Of a stretch of 64,000 nt of DNA, positions 37,211-47,047 are shown piece by piece. Source of the DNA: Limnohabitans sp. TEGF004 (GTDB lineage Bacteria > Pseudomonadota > Gammaproteobacteria > Burkholderiales > Burkholderiaceae_C). A program made the translations under genes and the position numbers. The notes below the pieces were generated by a model. It ran no database searches. It was not told the DNA's origin and saw only the letters and a program-made list of their open reading frames with translations. The DNA is taken from contig NZ_AP027056.1 in assembly GCF_027924965.1 (NCBI RefSeq), positions 1,178,001-1,242,000 on the forward strand, given 5' to 3'. Positions within the stretch are counted from its first letter, which is position 1. Every line of letters starts with the position of its first letter.

Positions 37211-37928
37211 AACGCACGCCAGCCTTCAAGCCCACCGATGCGTTCTTGCCCGTGCGGTCGTACTCGGCCGAGAGATTGACCAGCAGTACGTTCCAGCTCA
37301 CGCCCACAAACGATTTGCTTTGTGTGAAGCTTTCATCGCTCTTGCCTGTGGCTTTGGCATTGGAGTAAACCGTGCCCACACCCGCGTAAGGTGTGAAGCC
37401 CACAAAGCCTTTGGAAATCAACACATTCAGACCCGTGTTGTTGAGCTCCATGCCTGACACGCCACCCATGCGGCTGTGGCTGCCGCGCAGGGCAATGGCG
37501 GGCGTGATGGCATTGCCTTCAAGCAAGGCGTATTTCACGTGAACACCAGCAACCGACACATTGGTCGAAGGCACTTTGGACACAAAGCCGCCCACATCCC
37601 AGCCACCAGGCAAGCCTTTACTAACCGACAACTTGGTTTGAATCAGGTTGTTCATGCTGTCACCGCTTGCGGTTTGCCAAGCAGCGCCCGCTTTTGTTTG
37701 TGTCATCGTGGTTGACGCACTGACATCAAAACCTGTCAGGCCCAATGGCGCAGCTGGTTCAATCGCCTTGGTGCTGGTGGCTGCCGCCAAGTCTTTGCTC
37801 AATGCTAAAAACTCGGTTTGGCTGAGAGCGCTGACGTTGTTCAAATCACCCGCCATGGCTTGGGTGTTAAGCGCCATTGAGCTTGCGATAGCCAAAGTCA
37901 CAGGTAAGAAGTGGTGCGCGATTTTCAT
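37206..37928 (-). CDS. Outer-membrane beta-barrel protein of unknown function
   Basis: The 240-residue protein has a signal peptide (MKIAHHFLPVTLAIASSMALNTQAMA), a linker of about 40 residues, and a region of alternating beta strands rich in glycine and aromatic residues that ends in ASVGLKAGVRF, the terminal phenylalanine typical of barrels inserted by the BAM complex. Strand-like segments such as GFVGFTPYAGVGTVYS and LVNLSAEYDRTGK suggest an eight- to ten-stranded barrel. I do not recognise a family. It stands alone between ygfZ (convergent) and the GNAT gene. Confidence 0.75.
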   Translation of the reverse strand: MKIAHHFLPVTLAIASSMALNTQAMAGDLNNVSALSQTEFLALSKDLAAATSTKAIEPAAPLGLTGFDVSASTTMTQTKAGAAWQTASGDSMNNLIQTKLSVSKGLPGGWDVGGFVSKVPSTNVSVAGVHVKYALLEGNAITPAIALRGSHSRMGGVSGMELNNTGLNVLISKGFVGFTPYAGVGTVYSNAKATGKSDESFTQSKSFVGVSWNVLLVNLSAEYDRTGKNASVGLKAGVRF

Positions 37929-37985
37929 AAGGAAATGTTTCTTAAAGTTTTAATTGCGCGTATTTTCACACGGTTGAAACGACCG

Positions 37986-38435
37986 TCACACCAAGTTCAA
38001 TCGCATCTCCACATGCGGTATACCCACCTCGTCAAACGGCTCGCCCACGATGCTGAACCCGTAGGCTGCATAAAAGCCTTCAGCGCTGCGTTGCGCACTC
38101 AGGCGTACTTCTTTGTTGCCGCGTCGACGTGCCTCTGACACCAAGGCTTCTAGCAGGCGAGCACCATAGCCGTGGCCACGGGCTTCTTTCAGCACGGCCA
38201 TGCGCCCTACCTTGGCCACATTGACTGATGGTTGTAGCAAGCGGGCATTGCCCAGGGGGTGTCCAGTCACATCAAACAGCACCGCGTGCAAAGCGGTGGC
38301 ATCGTCTGCATCCCATTCGTCTTCTGGGGCGATGCCTTGCTCTTTGACAAACACTTCTGTGCGGATGAATTGCGCAGCTTGATGCAATGTTTGCCAGCGA
38401 CCGAGGGTAATGGTGGGGGCAGTTTTCATGCCCAT
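37986..38435 (-). CDS. GNAT-family N-acetyltransferase (ElaA-like)
   Basis: The 149-residue protein has a GNAT fold: FIRTEVFVKEQGIAPEDEWD resembles ElaA/YjdJ members, VGRMAVLKEARGHGYGARLLEAL carries the acetyl-CoA pyrophosphate loop (RGHGYG), and EGFYAAYGF is the usual motif B. Substrate unknown. It starts ten bases after glpD on the same strand and is probably read through from it, though no functional link to glycerol is apparent. Two in-frame ATGs (38435 and 38429) are possible starts. Confidence 0.85.
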   Translation of the reverse strand: MGMKTAPTITLGRWQTLHQAAQFIRTEVFVKEQGIAPEDEWDADDATALHAVLFDVTGHPLGNARLLQPSVNVAKVGRMAVLKEARGHGYGARLLEALVSEARRRGNKEVRLSAQRSAEGFYAAYGFSIVGEPFDEVGIPHVEMRLNLV

Positions 38436-38444
38436 ATTGTCGAA

Positions 38445-40019
38445 TTAGTTCAGCGTGTACTGCGCTGCTAAATCCAAAAAACCTTGAATGTCTGGATCAA
38501 TGCCTGTTTCTGAAAACAAAATGGCTGCCACTGTTGGTGCGATGCGCATCGCCAATCGCGCGTCGATGAACAGCAAGCGAGAGCGTCTTGCCAGTACATC
38601 CTCGACATGAACCGCATATTCATAGCGAGCAGCAAATCGCACCATCGCTTCGCTCAACCCATCGGTTAGCCAAGTCTGGTGACCGGGTAATTGTTGTACC
38701 CAAGTCTGTTCACTGCCATACGAATGCAATCCTTCCGGTTCACAGATGGATATGGGTAAATCACTCAAATTTTCTGCACCTACTAATTTGAGTATTTCGG
38801 TGCACGACCTACTTTTGGGCATGAGTAACGTGCTGTCAAAACATTTTTGAAGAACATCTTCAGCCATCGCTCGGTAGGTTGTCCATTTGCCTCCTGTGAC
38901 GGTGACGAGGCCTGAGTCACTGACCAGTACGGTGTGTTCACGGCTCAGTGCTTTGGTGTTTTGGCCTGTTTTCTCGGGGGGCTTGACCAGTGGACGCAAG
39001 CCAACCCAAATACTTTTAACATCGCTTCGCTGAGGAGCATCTCGCAAATAACGCGCAGATTCGTTCAGGATGAAATCAATTTCTTCCTCAAAAGCCAACG
39101 GCTCTTTGGCCAAGTCATGTCGAGGCGTGTCTGTTGTTCCCAAAATAACTTTACCCAACCAAGGCACTGCAAACAGCACGCGGCCATCGGCTGTTTTGGG
39201 AATCATCAAACCGGCATGGCCTGGTAGAAATTTTTTGTCCACCACGATGTGAACACCTTGACTCGGTGCCACCATCGCTTGTACATCCCCATCTTGCGCA
39301 CGCAAAGCATCGACCCAGACCCCTGTGGCATTGACCACGCAACGTGCTTGAATGTCATGCGCAGCCCCCGTGAGCGTGTCTTGGCATCGCACACCCGAGA
39401 CTTTTTTATCTGAGTACAGCAAAGATTTGGCTTGCATGTAATTCAACAGCAATGCACTTTCGAGTGCCGCACTGCGTGCCAACGCCAATGCCAATTTGGC
39501 ATCGTTGAATTGGCCATCCCAATACTTCACGCCGCCTTTGAGGCGATCTGCTTGCACAGAGGGAAGATACGCCAAGGTCTCTTCACATGACAAGAATTCT
39601 GTATCGCCAAGGCCAGACCTGCCAGCCAAAGCATCGTAAATTTTTAAACCAATCCCGTAAAAAGGTTTCTCCCACCACGCATAAGACGGCATCACAAATG
39701 AGAGTGGTTGCGCGATGTGTGGTGCATTGTGTAGAAGTGTGCTGCGTTCGTGCAACGCTTCTCGTACCAAAGCAATATTGCCTTGCGCCAAATACCGTAC
39801 ACCTCCGTGCACTAGTTTGGTTGATCGCGATGATGTGCCTTTTGCAAAATCATTCGATTCGACAAGAACTACACGGTAGCCGCGTGCGGCCGCATCCAAT
39901 GCCAAACCTAAACCAGTTGCACCGCCACCCACAATGGCGATGTCATACACCGCTTGAGGGTCAAGCTGCGCCAACAGATCTTCACGTCGTGTCAGCTGCG
40001 GCTGTGCTTGGGTTGGCAT
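38445..40019 (-). CDS. glpD: Glycerol-3-phosphate dehydrogenase (aerobic, FAD-dependent)
   Basis: Oxidises glycerol-3-phosphate to dihydroxyacetone phosphate, passing electrons to ubiquinone at the membrane. The 524-residue protein has the FAD dinucleotide motif IVGGGATGLGLAL (about residues 29-41), the HGGVRYL segment, and GGKWTTYRAMAEDVL near the C-terminal domain. Length matches GlpD. It lies downstream of the glycerol ABC importer operon, separated by a terminator-like hairpin, so it may be partly independent. Confidence 0.95.
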   Translation of the reverse strand: MPTQAQPQLTRREDLLAQLDPQAVYDIAIVGGGATGLGLALDAAARGYRVVLVESNDFAKGTSSRSTKLVHGGVRYLAQGNIALVREALHERSTLLHNAPHIAQPLSFVMPSYAWWEKPFYGIGLKIYDALAGRSGLGDTEFLSCEETLAYLPSVQADRLKGGVKYWDGQFNDAKLALALARSAALESALLLNYMQAKSLLYSDKKVSGVRCQDTLTGAAHDIQARCVVNATGVWVDALRAQDGDVQAMVAPSQGVHIVVDKKFLPGHAGLMIPKTADGRVLFAVPWLGKVILGTTDTPRHDLAKEPLAFEEEIDFILNESARYLRDAPQRSDVKSIWVGLRPLVKPPEKTGQNTKALSREHTVLVSDSGLVTVTGGKWTTYRAMAEDVLQKCFDSTLLMPKSRSCTEILKLVGAENLSDLPISICEPEGLHSYGSEQTWVQQLPGHQTWLTDGLSEAMVRFAARYEYAVHVEDVLARRSRLLFIDARLAMRIAPTVAAILFSETGIDPDIQGFLDLAAQYTLN

Positions 40020-40052
40020 AGAAATCTAACGCTCCATCAATCAAGAACGAAC

Positions 40053-40088
40053 AAAAAAAGGCCGTGTGAGTGTGTGACCCACACGGCC
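40053..40088 (-). terminator. Terminator after the glycerol ABC importer operon
   Basis: GGCCGTGTG (40060-40068) and CACACGGCC (40080-40088) form a perfect nine-base stem with an 11-base loop; the minus strand then reads seven T residues. It starts eight bases after the glpV stop and lies ahead of glpD, so transporter and dehydrogenase expression are at least partly separated. Confidence 0.85.
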
Positions 40089-40095
40089 ATCTGGT

Positions 40096-41826
<1,731 letters not shown>

Positions 41827-41850
41827 ATCTATCTCCTCATTTTTTTGATA

Positions 41851-41882
41851 CCCCTGTGTGAAGGTGCTTTCGGCTCCAGGGG
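41851..41882 (-). other. Hairpin ahead of glpV
   Basis: CCCCTG (41851-41856) and CAGGGG (41877-41882) pair across a 20-base loop in the 88-base gap between the DUF2160 gene and glpV. No T-run follows on the minus strand. A stem here would suit RNA processing that stabilises the glpV message so the binding protein outnumbers the permease; this is inference. Confidence 0.45.
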
Positions 41883-41914
41883 GAAACAAGCCGTCCTTTT
41901 CTAGAAAACGAGCG

Positions 41915-42223
41915 TCAGCCTTTGCGCATGATCCAACCGAGAAGAACCATGGAGAGGACAAAGCTGAACCAAATCGATGGATCAGCTTCCAACGACAAAA
42001 CTTGAGCCAACCAACCGCTGATGCCGACAAATGCCAAATTCACATAAGCGGCAGACAACAGGCCAATGAACAGGCGATCGCCTCGTGTAGTTTGCATGGG
42101 CAAAAAACCTTTGCGCATCAAGGTGGGTGATTTCATTTCCCAGACAGTCATCCCAGTGATCATCAGTCCGATGCAAGAAAAAAATACGGCCACAGGGGTG
42201 GTCCACGCCATCCATTCAAACAT
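41915..42223 (-). CDS. DUF2160 small membrane protein of the glycerol transporter operon
   Basis: The 102-residue protein has three predicted helices (FFSCIGLMITGMTVWEM, LFIGLLSAAYVNLAFVGISGWL, WFSFVLSMVLLGWIM) and matches the DUF2160 family, whose members are habitually encoded within glp-type ABC operons. GAGGAGA precedes the ATG. It sits between glpQ and glpV. Function unknown; an accessory or assembly factor of the permease complex is plausible by association only. Confidence 0.85.
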   Translation of the reverse strand: MFEWMAWTTPVAVFFSCIGLMITGMTVWEMKSPTLMRKGFLPMQTTRGDRLFIGLLSAAYVNLAFVGISGWLAQVLSLEADPSIWFSFVLSMVLLGWIMRKG

Positions 42224-42247
42224 TGCAGTTCTCCTCTTGAAGCCGCA

Positions 42248-43060
42248 TCAAACGCGACCCATCGCAAAACCTTTGGCGATGTAGTTACGAACAAACCAAA
42301 TCACGATGGCGCCAGGCACGATGGTCAGCACACCCGCTGCGGCCAAGGTGGCCCAGTCCATGCCCGAGGCCGAGACGGTGCGCGTCATGGTGGCGGCAAT
42401 CGGTTTGGCATTCACGCTGGTCAAGGTGCGTGCCAACAACAACTCCACCCAACTGAACATGAAGCAAAAGAACGCCGCCACGCCCACACCCGCTTTGATC
42501 AAGGGCAAAAAGATTTGCACAAAAAACCGCGGGAACGAGTAGCCGTCGATGTAGGCCGTCTCGTCGATCTCGCGGGGAATGCCACTCATGAAGCCTTCCA
42601 AAATCCACACTGCCAGCGGCACGTTGAACAGCAAATGCACCAGCGCCACGGCCAAGTGTGTGTCCATCAAACCGACCGAGCTGTAGAGCTGAAAGAACGG
42701 CAGCAAAAACACGGCGGGTGGCGTCATGCGATTGGTCAAGAGCCAAAAGAACACATGCTTGTCGCCCAAAAAGCTGTAGCGCGAAAACGCATAAGCGGCA
42801 GGCAAAGCGACGATGAGCGACATCACGGTGTTCATCGCCACATAAATCAGGCTGTTGATGTAGCCCGAGTACCAAGCCGGATCGGTCAGGATGGTTTCGT
42901 AGTTGGCCCACGTGAAATGCTCGGGGAACAAGGTGAAGCCCGCCAAGATTTCGTTGTTCGTCTTGAATGACATGTTGACCATCCAATAAATGGGCAGCAA
43001 AGCAAATACAAGATAGAGCCACAGAAAAACTGTGCGCTTTTGAAATTTTGCTTTATGCAT
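42248..43060 (-). CDS. glpQ: Glycerol ABC transporter permease (GlpQ-like)
   Basis: The 270-residue protein is a MalG-type permease with six predicted helices and the coupling-loop motif EIDETAYIDGYSFPRFFVQIFLP (EAA motif). I use ATG 43058-43060, preceded by GGAGGG; it overlaps the glpP end by eight bases. It partners GlpP to form the membrane channel. The longer open frame upstream lies within glpP and is spurious. Confidence 0.9.
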   Translation of the reverse strand: MHKAKFQKRTVFLWLYLVFALLPIYWMVNMSFKTNNEILAGFTLFPEHFTWANYETILTDPAWYSGYINSLIYVAMNTVMSLIVALPAAYAFSRYSFLGDKHVFFWLLTNRMTPPAVFLLPFFQLYSSVGLMDTHLAVALVHLLFNVPLAVWILEGFMSGIPREIDETAYIDGYSFPRFFVQIFLPLIKAGVGVAAFFCFMFSWVELLLARTLTSVNAKPIAATMTRTVSASGMDWATLAAAGVLTIVPGAIVIWFVRNYIAKGFAMGRV

Positions 43061-43946
43061 GTCCACCCTCCTTCGGCTCTGTACCGACTTGCTGCATCCA
43101 GTTGTACAAAACAAAACAGAACAACAAAATGATCAAGAAATAAATCAACGAGAAAGCCGCAGCAGGCCCTAGGTCAAATTGCCCCACGGCTTTTTGTGTC
43201 AAAAATTGCGATAAAAACGTGGTCGAGTTACCGGGGCCGCCACCGGTCAGCACAAAGGGTTCGGTGTAAATCATGAAGCTGTCCATGAAGCGCAACAGCA
43301 CCGCAATCACCAAGACGCCGCGCATCTTGGGCAACTGAACAAAGCGGAACACATCGAACTTACTGGCGCCGTCAATACTCGCGGCTTGGTAATACGCATC
43401 AGGAATAGAGCGCAAACCGGCGTATCCCAATAACGCCACCAATGGCGTCCAATGCCAAACGTCCATTAACAAGACGGTGAACCAAGCATGGTTGGCGTTG
43501 CCTGTGTAGTTGTAGGCAATGCCCATGCCTTGAAGCGCTGCGCCCATCAAGCCAATGTCGGTGCGTCCAAAGATTTGCCAAATGGTGCCCACCACGTTCC
43601 ACGGAATCAGCAAGGACAGCGACACGATGACCAGCACCGCCGACGATTTCCAACCCGTTGCAGGCATAGACAAGGCCAACAGAATGCCCAACGGTAACTC
43701 CACAGCCAACACCGAAAAAGAATAAATCAATTGGCGCAACAACGCGCCGTGTAACTCTTCGTCTCGCATGATCGCAGCAAACCATTCGGTACCCACAAAC
43801 ACGCGACGGTCAGTGGAAATGATGTCTTGCACCGAGTAGTTGACCACCACCATCAAAGGCAAGATGGCCGAAAACGCGACGCACAACAACACGGGCAAAA
43901 TCAAAAACCAGGCTTTCTGGTTGACGGGTTTGGTGGTCGTGCTCAT
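43053..43946 (-). CDS. glpP: Glycerol ABC transporter permease (GlpP-like)
   Basis: The 297-residue protein is a MalF-type permease with six to eight predicted helices and the coupling motif IPDAYYQAASIDGASKFDVFRFVQLP. Its ATG overlaps the glpT stop as ATGA, and GAGGAGA lies eight bases upstream. It pairs with GlpQ and docks with the GlpS/GlpT ATPases. Naming follows the rhizobial glpSTPQUV operon. Confidence 0.9.
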   Translation of the reverse strand: MSTTTKPVNQKAWFLILPVLLCVAFSAILPLMVVVNYSVQDIISTDRRVFVGTEWFAAIMRDEELHGALLRQLIYSFSVLAVELPLGILLALSMPATGWKSSAVLVIVSLSLLIPWNVVGTIWQIFGRTDIGLMGAALQGMGIAYNYTGNANHAWFTVLLMDVWHWTPLVALLGYAGLRSIPDAYYQAASIDGASKFDVFRFVQLPKMRGVLVIAVLLRFMDSFMIYTEPFVLTGGGPGNSTTFLSQFLTQKAVGQFDLGPAAAFSLIYFLIILLFCFVLYNWMQQVGTEPKEGGHA

Positions 43947-45013
43947 GCCACGATCTCCTCGTTTTTATAAAAGCATGTATGGGCACCCATAACTTGTAGC
44001 CACACGGTTGAACCGGTTTGTACAGATGCACTGTCCGTCGATAAACGTGCTTTGACGGTTTGGCCATGGAGGCTTGCGGTGACGATGTTGTGTGTGCCTA
44101 CATCTTGAACTTGCGACACCAGCATGGGCAAAGCACCTGGCGTTTGGGCATCTGCCAATGCCACATATTCAGGACGTATGCCCAATTTAATGCCGCCCAA
44201 CGGCAATGCTGCAGCAGCGTCGAGTACATGTGAGCCCACACGCAAACCGGATGCATCCACCTCGGCGTGCAAAAAATTCATTCCAGGAGACCCAATGAAG
44301 TTGCCAACAAATGTGTGGCTAGGCCGCTCGAACAAGTCAGCGGGTGAGCCCACTTGCACGGCTCGCCCACGTGTCATGACCACCACTTGATCGGCAAACG
44401 TCAATGCTTCCACTTGATCGTGCGTGACATAAATCAAAGTCAGCTTGAGTTCATGGTGAATTTGTTTAAGCTTGCGACGCAGTTGCCACTTCAGGTGTGG
44501 ATCAATCACCGTCAAGGGTTCATCAAACAACACCGCCGATACATCTGGGCGCACCAACCCTCGGCCCAGAGATATTTTTTGTTTAGCGTCTGCCGATAAA
44601 CCCGCGGCACGCTGGTTGAGTTGGCCGCTCATTTCTAGCATCTCGGCAATTTGGCCCACGCGTTGGTCCATCTTGTCTTTGGGCCATTGACGGTTGCGCA
44701 GCGGAAATGCCAAGTTTTCTGCCACTGTCATGGTGTCGTAAATCACAGGGAACTGAAACACTTGTGCGATGTTGCGTTCTTGCGGCGTTGCGTGAGTCAT
44801 ATCACGCCCATCAAACAGGACATGGCCTTGTGATGGGGTCAGCAGGCCAGACATCACGTTGAGCATGGTGGTTTTGCCACAGCCAGAAGGGCCTAGCAAA
44901 GCGTACGCACCACCATCCTCAAACGTCATCTTCAAGGGGAGCAACGCGTAGTCGCTGTCGTGTTGTGGGTTGGCTTTGTAGGCGTGTGCCAAATCGAGGT
45001 CAATCCGCGCCAT
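43943..45013 (-). CDS. glpT: Glycerol ABC transporter ATPase (GlpT-like) with altered signature motif
   Basis: I use ATG 45011-45013, one base past the glpS stop. The 356-residue protein has Walker A GPSGCGKTT (41-49), Walker B VLFDEP with Asp164/Glu165, and the switch His198 in YVTHDQ. The expected LSGGQ signature reads LSADAKQ (139-145). A C-terminal MalK-type regulatory barrel follows (about 235-356). With GlpS it should form a heterodimer; its own ATP-binding residues look intact, while its contribution to the partner's site looks degenerate. The name GlpT here means the ATPase, not the E. coli antiporter. Confidence 0.9.
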   Translation of the reverse strand: MARIDLDLAHAYKANPQHDSDYALLPLKMTFEDGGAYALLGPSGCGKTTMLNVMSGLLTPSQGHVLFDGRDMTHATPQERNIAQVFQFPVIYDTMTVAENLAFPLRNRQWPKDKMDQRVGQIAEMLEMSGQLNQRAAGLSADAKQKISLGRGLVRPDVSAVLFDEPLTVIDPHLKWQLRRKLKQIHHELKLTLIYVTHDQVEALTFADQVVVMTRGRAVQVGSPADLFERPSHTFVGNFIGSPGMNFLHAEVDASGLRVGSHVLDAAAALPLGGIKLGIRPEYVALADAQTPGALPMLVSQVQDVGTHNIVTASLHGQTVKARLSTDSASVQTGSTVWLQVMGAHTCFYKNEEIVA

Positions 45014-45014
45014 C

Positions 45015-46088
45015 TCAGTGTCCCTTCGTGCGAGTAGGTGCAAGCAGCAACATGCCTTGCGCATCAAACACATACATTTGCATCGGATTCGCATACACCT
45101 GAATCTGCGCTCCCAAATCAAAGTAATGAACACCCGTGAGTTGCGCGACTAAATTACCCATGCCTGTGGCGACGTGCACGAAGGTGTCTGAGCCTGAAAT
45201 TTCAGCCAATTCCACACGCCCACCGATGGCGATGTCGCCGCTTTGTGCATGGGTGCGAACCGCGCTGGCTCGCATTCCCAAGGTGAGTTGGGGCGTGGCG
45301 GTGGACGGCAACGTCAACGCCATCAGCGGCCCACCCAGCAACTGAACACCCGTTGATTGCCGTGTTGCATTCATCAAGTTCATGGGCGGGTCACTGAAGG
45401 CCCGTGCCACGCGTAAAGATTTAGGGTTGTGAAACACCTCGGCTGTAGGCCCGTATTGCAATAACTCGCCTGCATCCATGACGGCGGTATAACCACCCAG
45501 TAGCAGAGCTTCAGCAGGTTCGGTGGTGGCGTAAATCACAGTGGAGTCACCGCTGGCAAACAATGCGCCCAACTCCTCGCGTAATTCTTCGCGTAGCTTG
45601 TAATCGAGATTGACCAAGGGTTCATCCAACAGCATCAGCGGTGCTCCCTTAGCCAATGCACGCGCCAAGGCCACACGCTGTTGCTGGCCACCAGACAGCT
45701 CCGTGGGGTAGCGGTCTAAAAACATGTCGATATGAAGTTTTTCGGCCAAGGCTTGCACGCGTTGGGCGATGTTTTTGTCGCCACGCAGCTTCATGGGCGA
45801 AGCAATGTTGTCTCGTACTTTCATCGATGGGTAGTTGATGAACTGTTGGTAGACCATGGCGACATTACGCTCGCGAACAGGAACGCCCACCACATCTTGT
45901 CCATCCACCAGCACACGACCAGAACTGGGCACATCCAAACCCGCCATGATGCGCATCAGACTGGTCTTGCCCGCTTGGGTGGCGCCTAGCAGCACCGTTA
46001 CATTGGCACTGCGAGGCGCTAGGCTCATGTCGTAAAGCCAGGTTTGAGGCCCGACTTTTTTGCTGACACCTTCGAGAGACAACTGCAT
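45015..46088 (-). CDS. glpS: Glycerol ABC transporter ATPase (GlpS-like) lacking the switch histidine
   Basis: The 357-residue protein (ATG 46086-46088, preceded by AAAGGTGG) has Walker [10 protein letters not shown] (35-43), a canonical LSGGQ (131-135) and Walker B LMLLDEP with Asp155/Glu156. The H-loop position, normally histidine in THD, reads TTE with Thr189. A C-terminal MalK-like domain follows. It is the first gene of the importer operon, divergent from glpR across a 165-base region with GlpR-like half-sites. Together with GlpT it energises glycerol uptake. Confidence 0.9.
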   Translation of the reverse strand: MQLSLEGVSKKVGPQTWLYDMSLAPRSANVTVLLGATQAGKTSLMRIMAGLDVPSSGRVLVDGQDVVGVPVRERNVAMVYQQFINYPSMKVRDNIASPMKLRGDKNIAQRVQALAEKLHIDMFLDRYPTELSGGQQQRVALARALAKGAPLMLLDEPLVNLDYKLREELREELGALFASGDSTVIYATTEPAEALLLGGYTAVMDAGELLQYGPTAEVFHNPKSLRVARAFSDPPMNLMNATRQSTGVQLLGGPLMALTLPSTATPQLTLGMRASAVRTHAQSGDIAIGGRVELAEISGSDTFVHVATGMGNLVAQLTGVHYFDLGAQIQVYANPMQMYVFDAQGMLLLAPTRTKGH

Positions 46089-46109
46089 CACACCACCTTT
46101 ACGCTTTGA

Positions 46110-46209
46110 GTTCGTCGACGATCTGTATCGCTTTTTGATAGATTCATTATTGTTCGATACTTTTCTTTTTTTGCTCGGTAATTACCCTTTGAATGTTCGT
46201 TTTAGTTCG
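46110..46209. promoter_or_regulatory. Candidate GlpR operator region between glpS and glpR
   Basis: Four GTTCG cores occur at 46110-46114, 46152-46156, 46195-46199 and 46205-46209, all in the same orientation. Two lie in longer matches to the GlpR half-site (TTGTTCGATA at 46150-46159 and ATGTTCGTTT at 46193-46202). DeoR-type GlpR binds repeated half-sites of this kind upstream of glp genes. I did not find a confident pair of promoter boxes. Confidence 0.5.
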
Positions 46210-46253
46210 GTTTAAAGTGATGACTCTTCGTTTGTGCATGAAAATCAGAATCT

Positions 46254-47018
46254 ATGAATTCCAATCCACGACAAATTACTTTGCTCAAAGTTGTGCAAGA
46301 GCTTGGCTCTGTGACGGTCGAACAACTGGCTGAAAAATTAGGTGTGACCTTGCAAACGGTGCGCCGTGATGTGCAGCGCATGGCGGAGACGGGGCAGCTC
46401 ACGCGCTTTCATGGCGGCGTGCGTGTTCCCAGCTCAACCACTGAGAACATTGGCCACCAGCAGCGCGTCAACCTCAACTCAGAAGCTAAAACGCGGATCG
46501 CACGAAGCGTGGCAGCCGCCGTGCCTAACGACTGTTCGTTAATCTTGAACATCGGAACCACCACAGAAGCCATTGCACGTGCCTTGTTGCGGCACACAGG
46601 TTTGCGTGTCATCACCAACAATTTGAATGTGGCCAGCATCCTAAGTTCCAACCCCAATAGTGAAGTGATCGTGGTGGGGGGCGTTGTGCGAGGTCGGGAT
46701 CAAGGCATCGTCGGTGAGGCTGCGGTGGATTTCATTCGTCAATTCAAAGTGGACATTGCTTTGATTGGCATCTCTGGTATTGAATCGGATGGTTCTTTGC
46801 GCGATTACGACTACCGAGAGGTCAAAGTTTCACAAACCATCATTTCTCACGCCAGAGAGGTGTGGTTAGCAGCAGACCACAGCAAATTCAACCGACCAGC
46901 CATGGTCGAGGTTGGCGCGATTTCACAGATTGATCGTTTGTTCACAGACGCCACACCACCCTCGCCTTTTGGCGCCTTGCTTACTGAAGCACAAGTACAA
47001 CTGCACATCGCTGAGTGA
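46254..47018 (+). CDS. glpR: Glycerol-3-phosphate regulon repressor (DeoR family)
   Basis: The 254-residue protein has a DeoR-type helix-turn-helix ([19 protein letters not shown], about residues 22-40), the following LTRFHGGV segment, and the DeoRC sensor domain with [14 protein letters not shown] and the DYREVKVSQ phosphate-binding motif. It should repress the divergent importer and the glpK just downstream, relieved by glycerol-3-phosphate. It overlaps a short frame leading into glpK by a few bases and ends 30 bases before the glpK ATG. Confidence 0.93.
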   Translation: MNSNPRQITLLKVVQELGSVTVEQLAEKLGVTLQTVRRDVQRMAETGQLTRFHGGVRVPSSTTENIGHQQRVNLNSEAKTRIARSVAAAVPNDCSLILNIGTTTEAIARALLRHTGLRVITNNLNVASILSSNPNSEVIVVGGVVRGRDQGIVGEAAVDFIRQFKVDIALIGISGIESDGSLRDYDYREVKVSQTIISHAREVWLAADHSKFNRPAMVEVGAISQIDRLFTDATPPSPFGALLTEAQVQLHIAE

Positions 47019-47047
47019 ACGAACTTTTCGCCAAGAAAGAAGAACAC

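Noticed and set aside
46110..46209. Confident promoter boxes for glpS and glpR
   Set aside because: The gap is AT-rich and several weak candidates exist, but none had both boxes at proper spacing.
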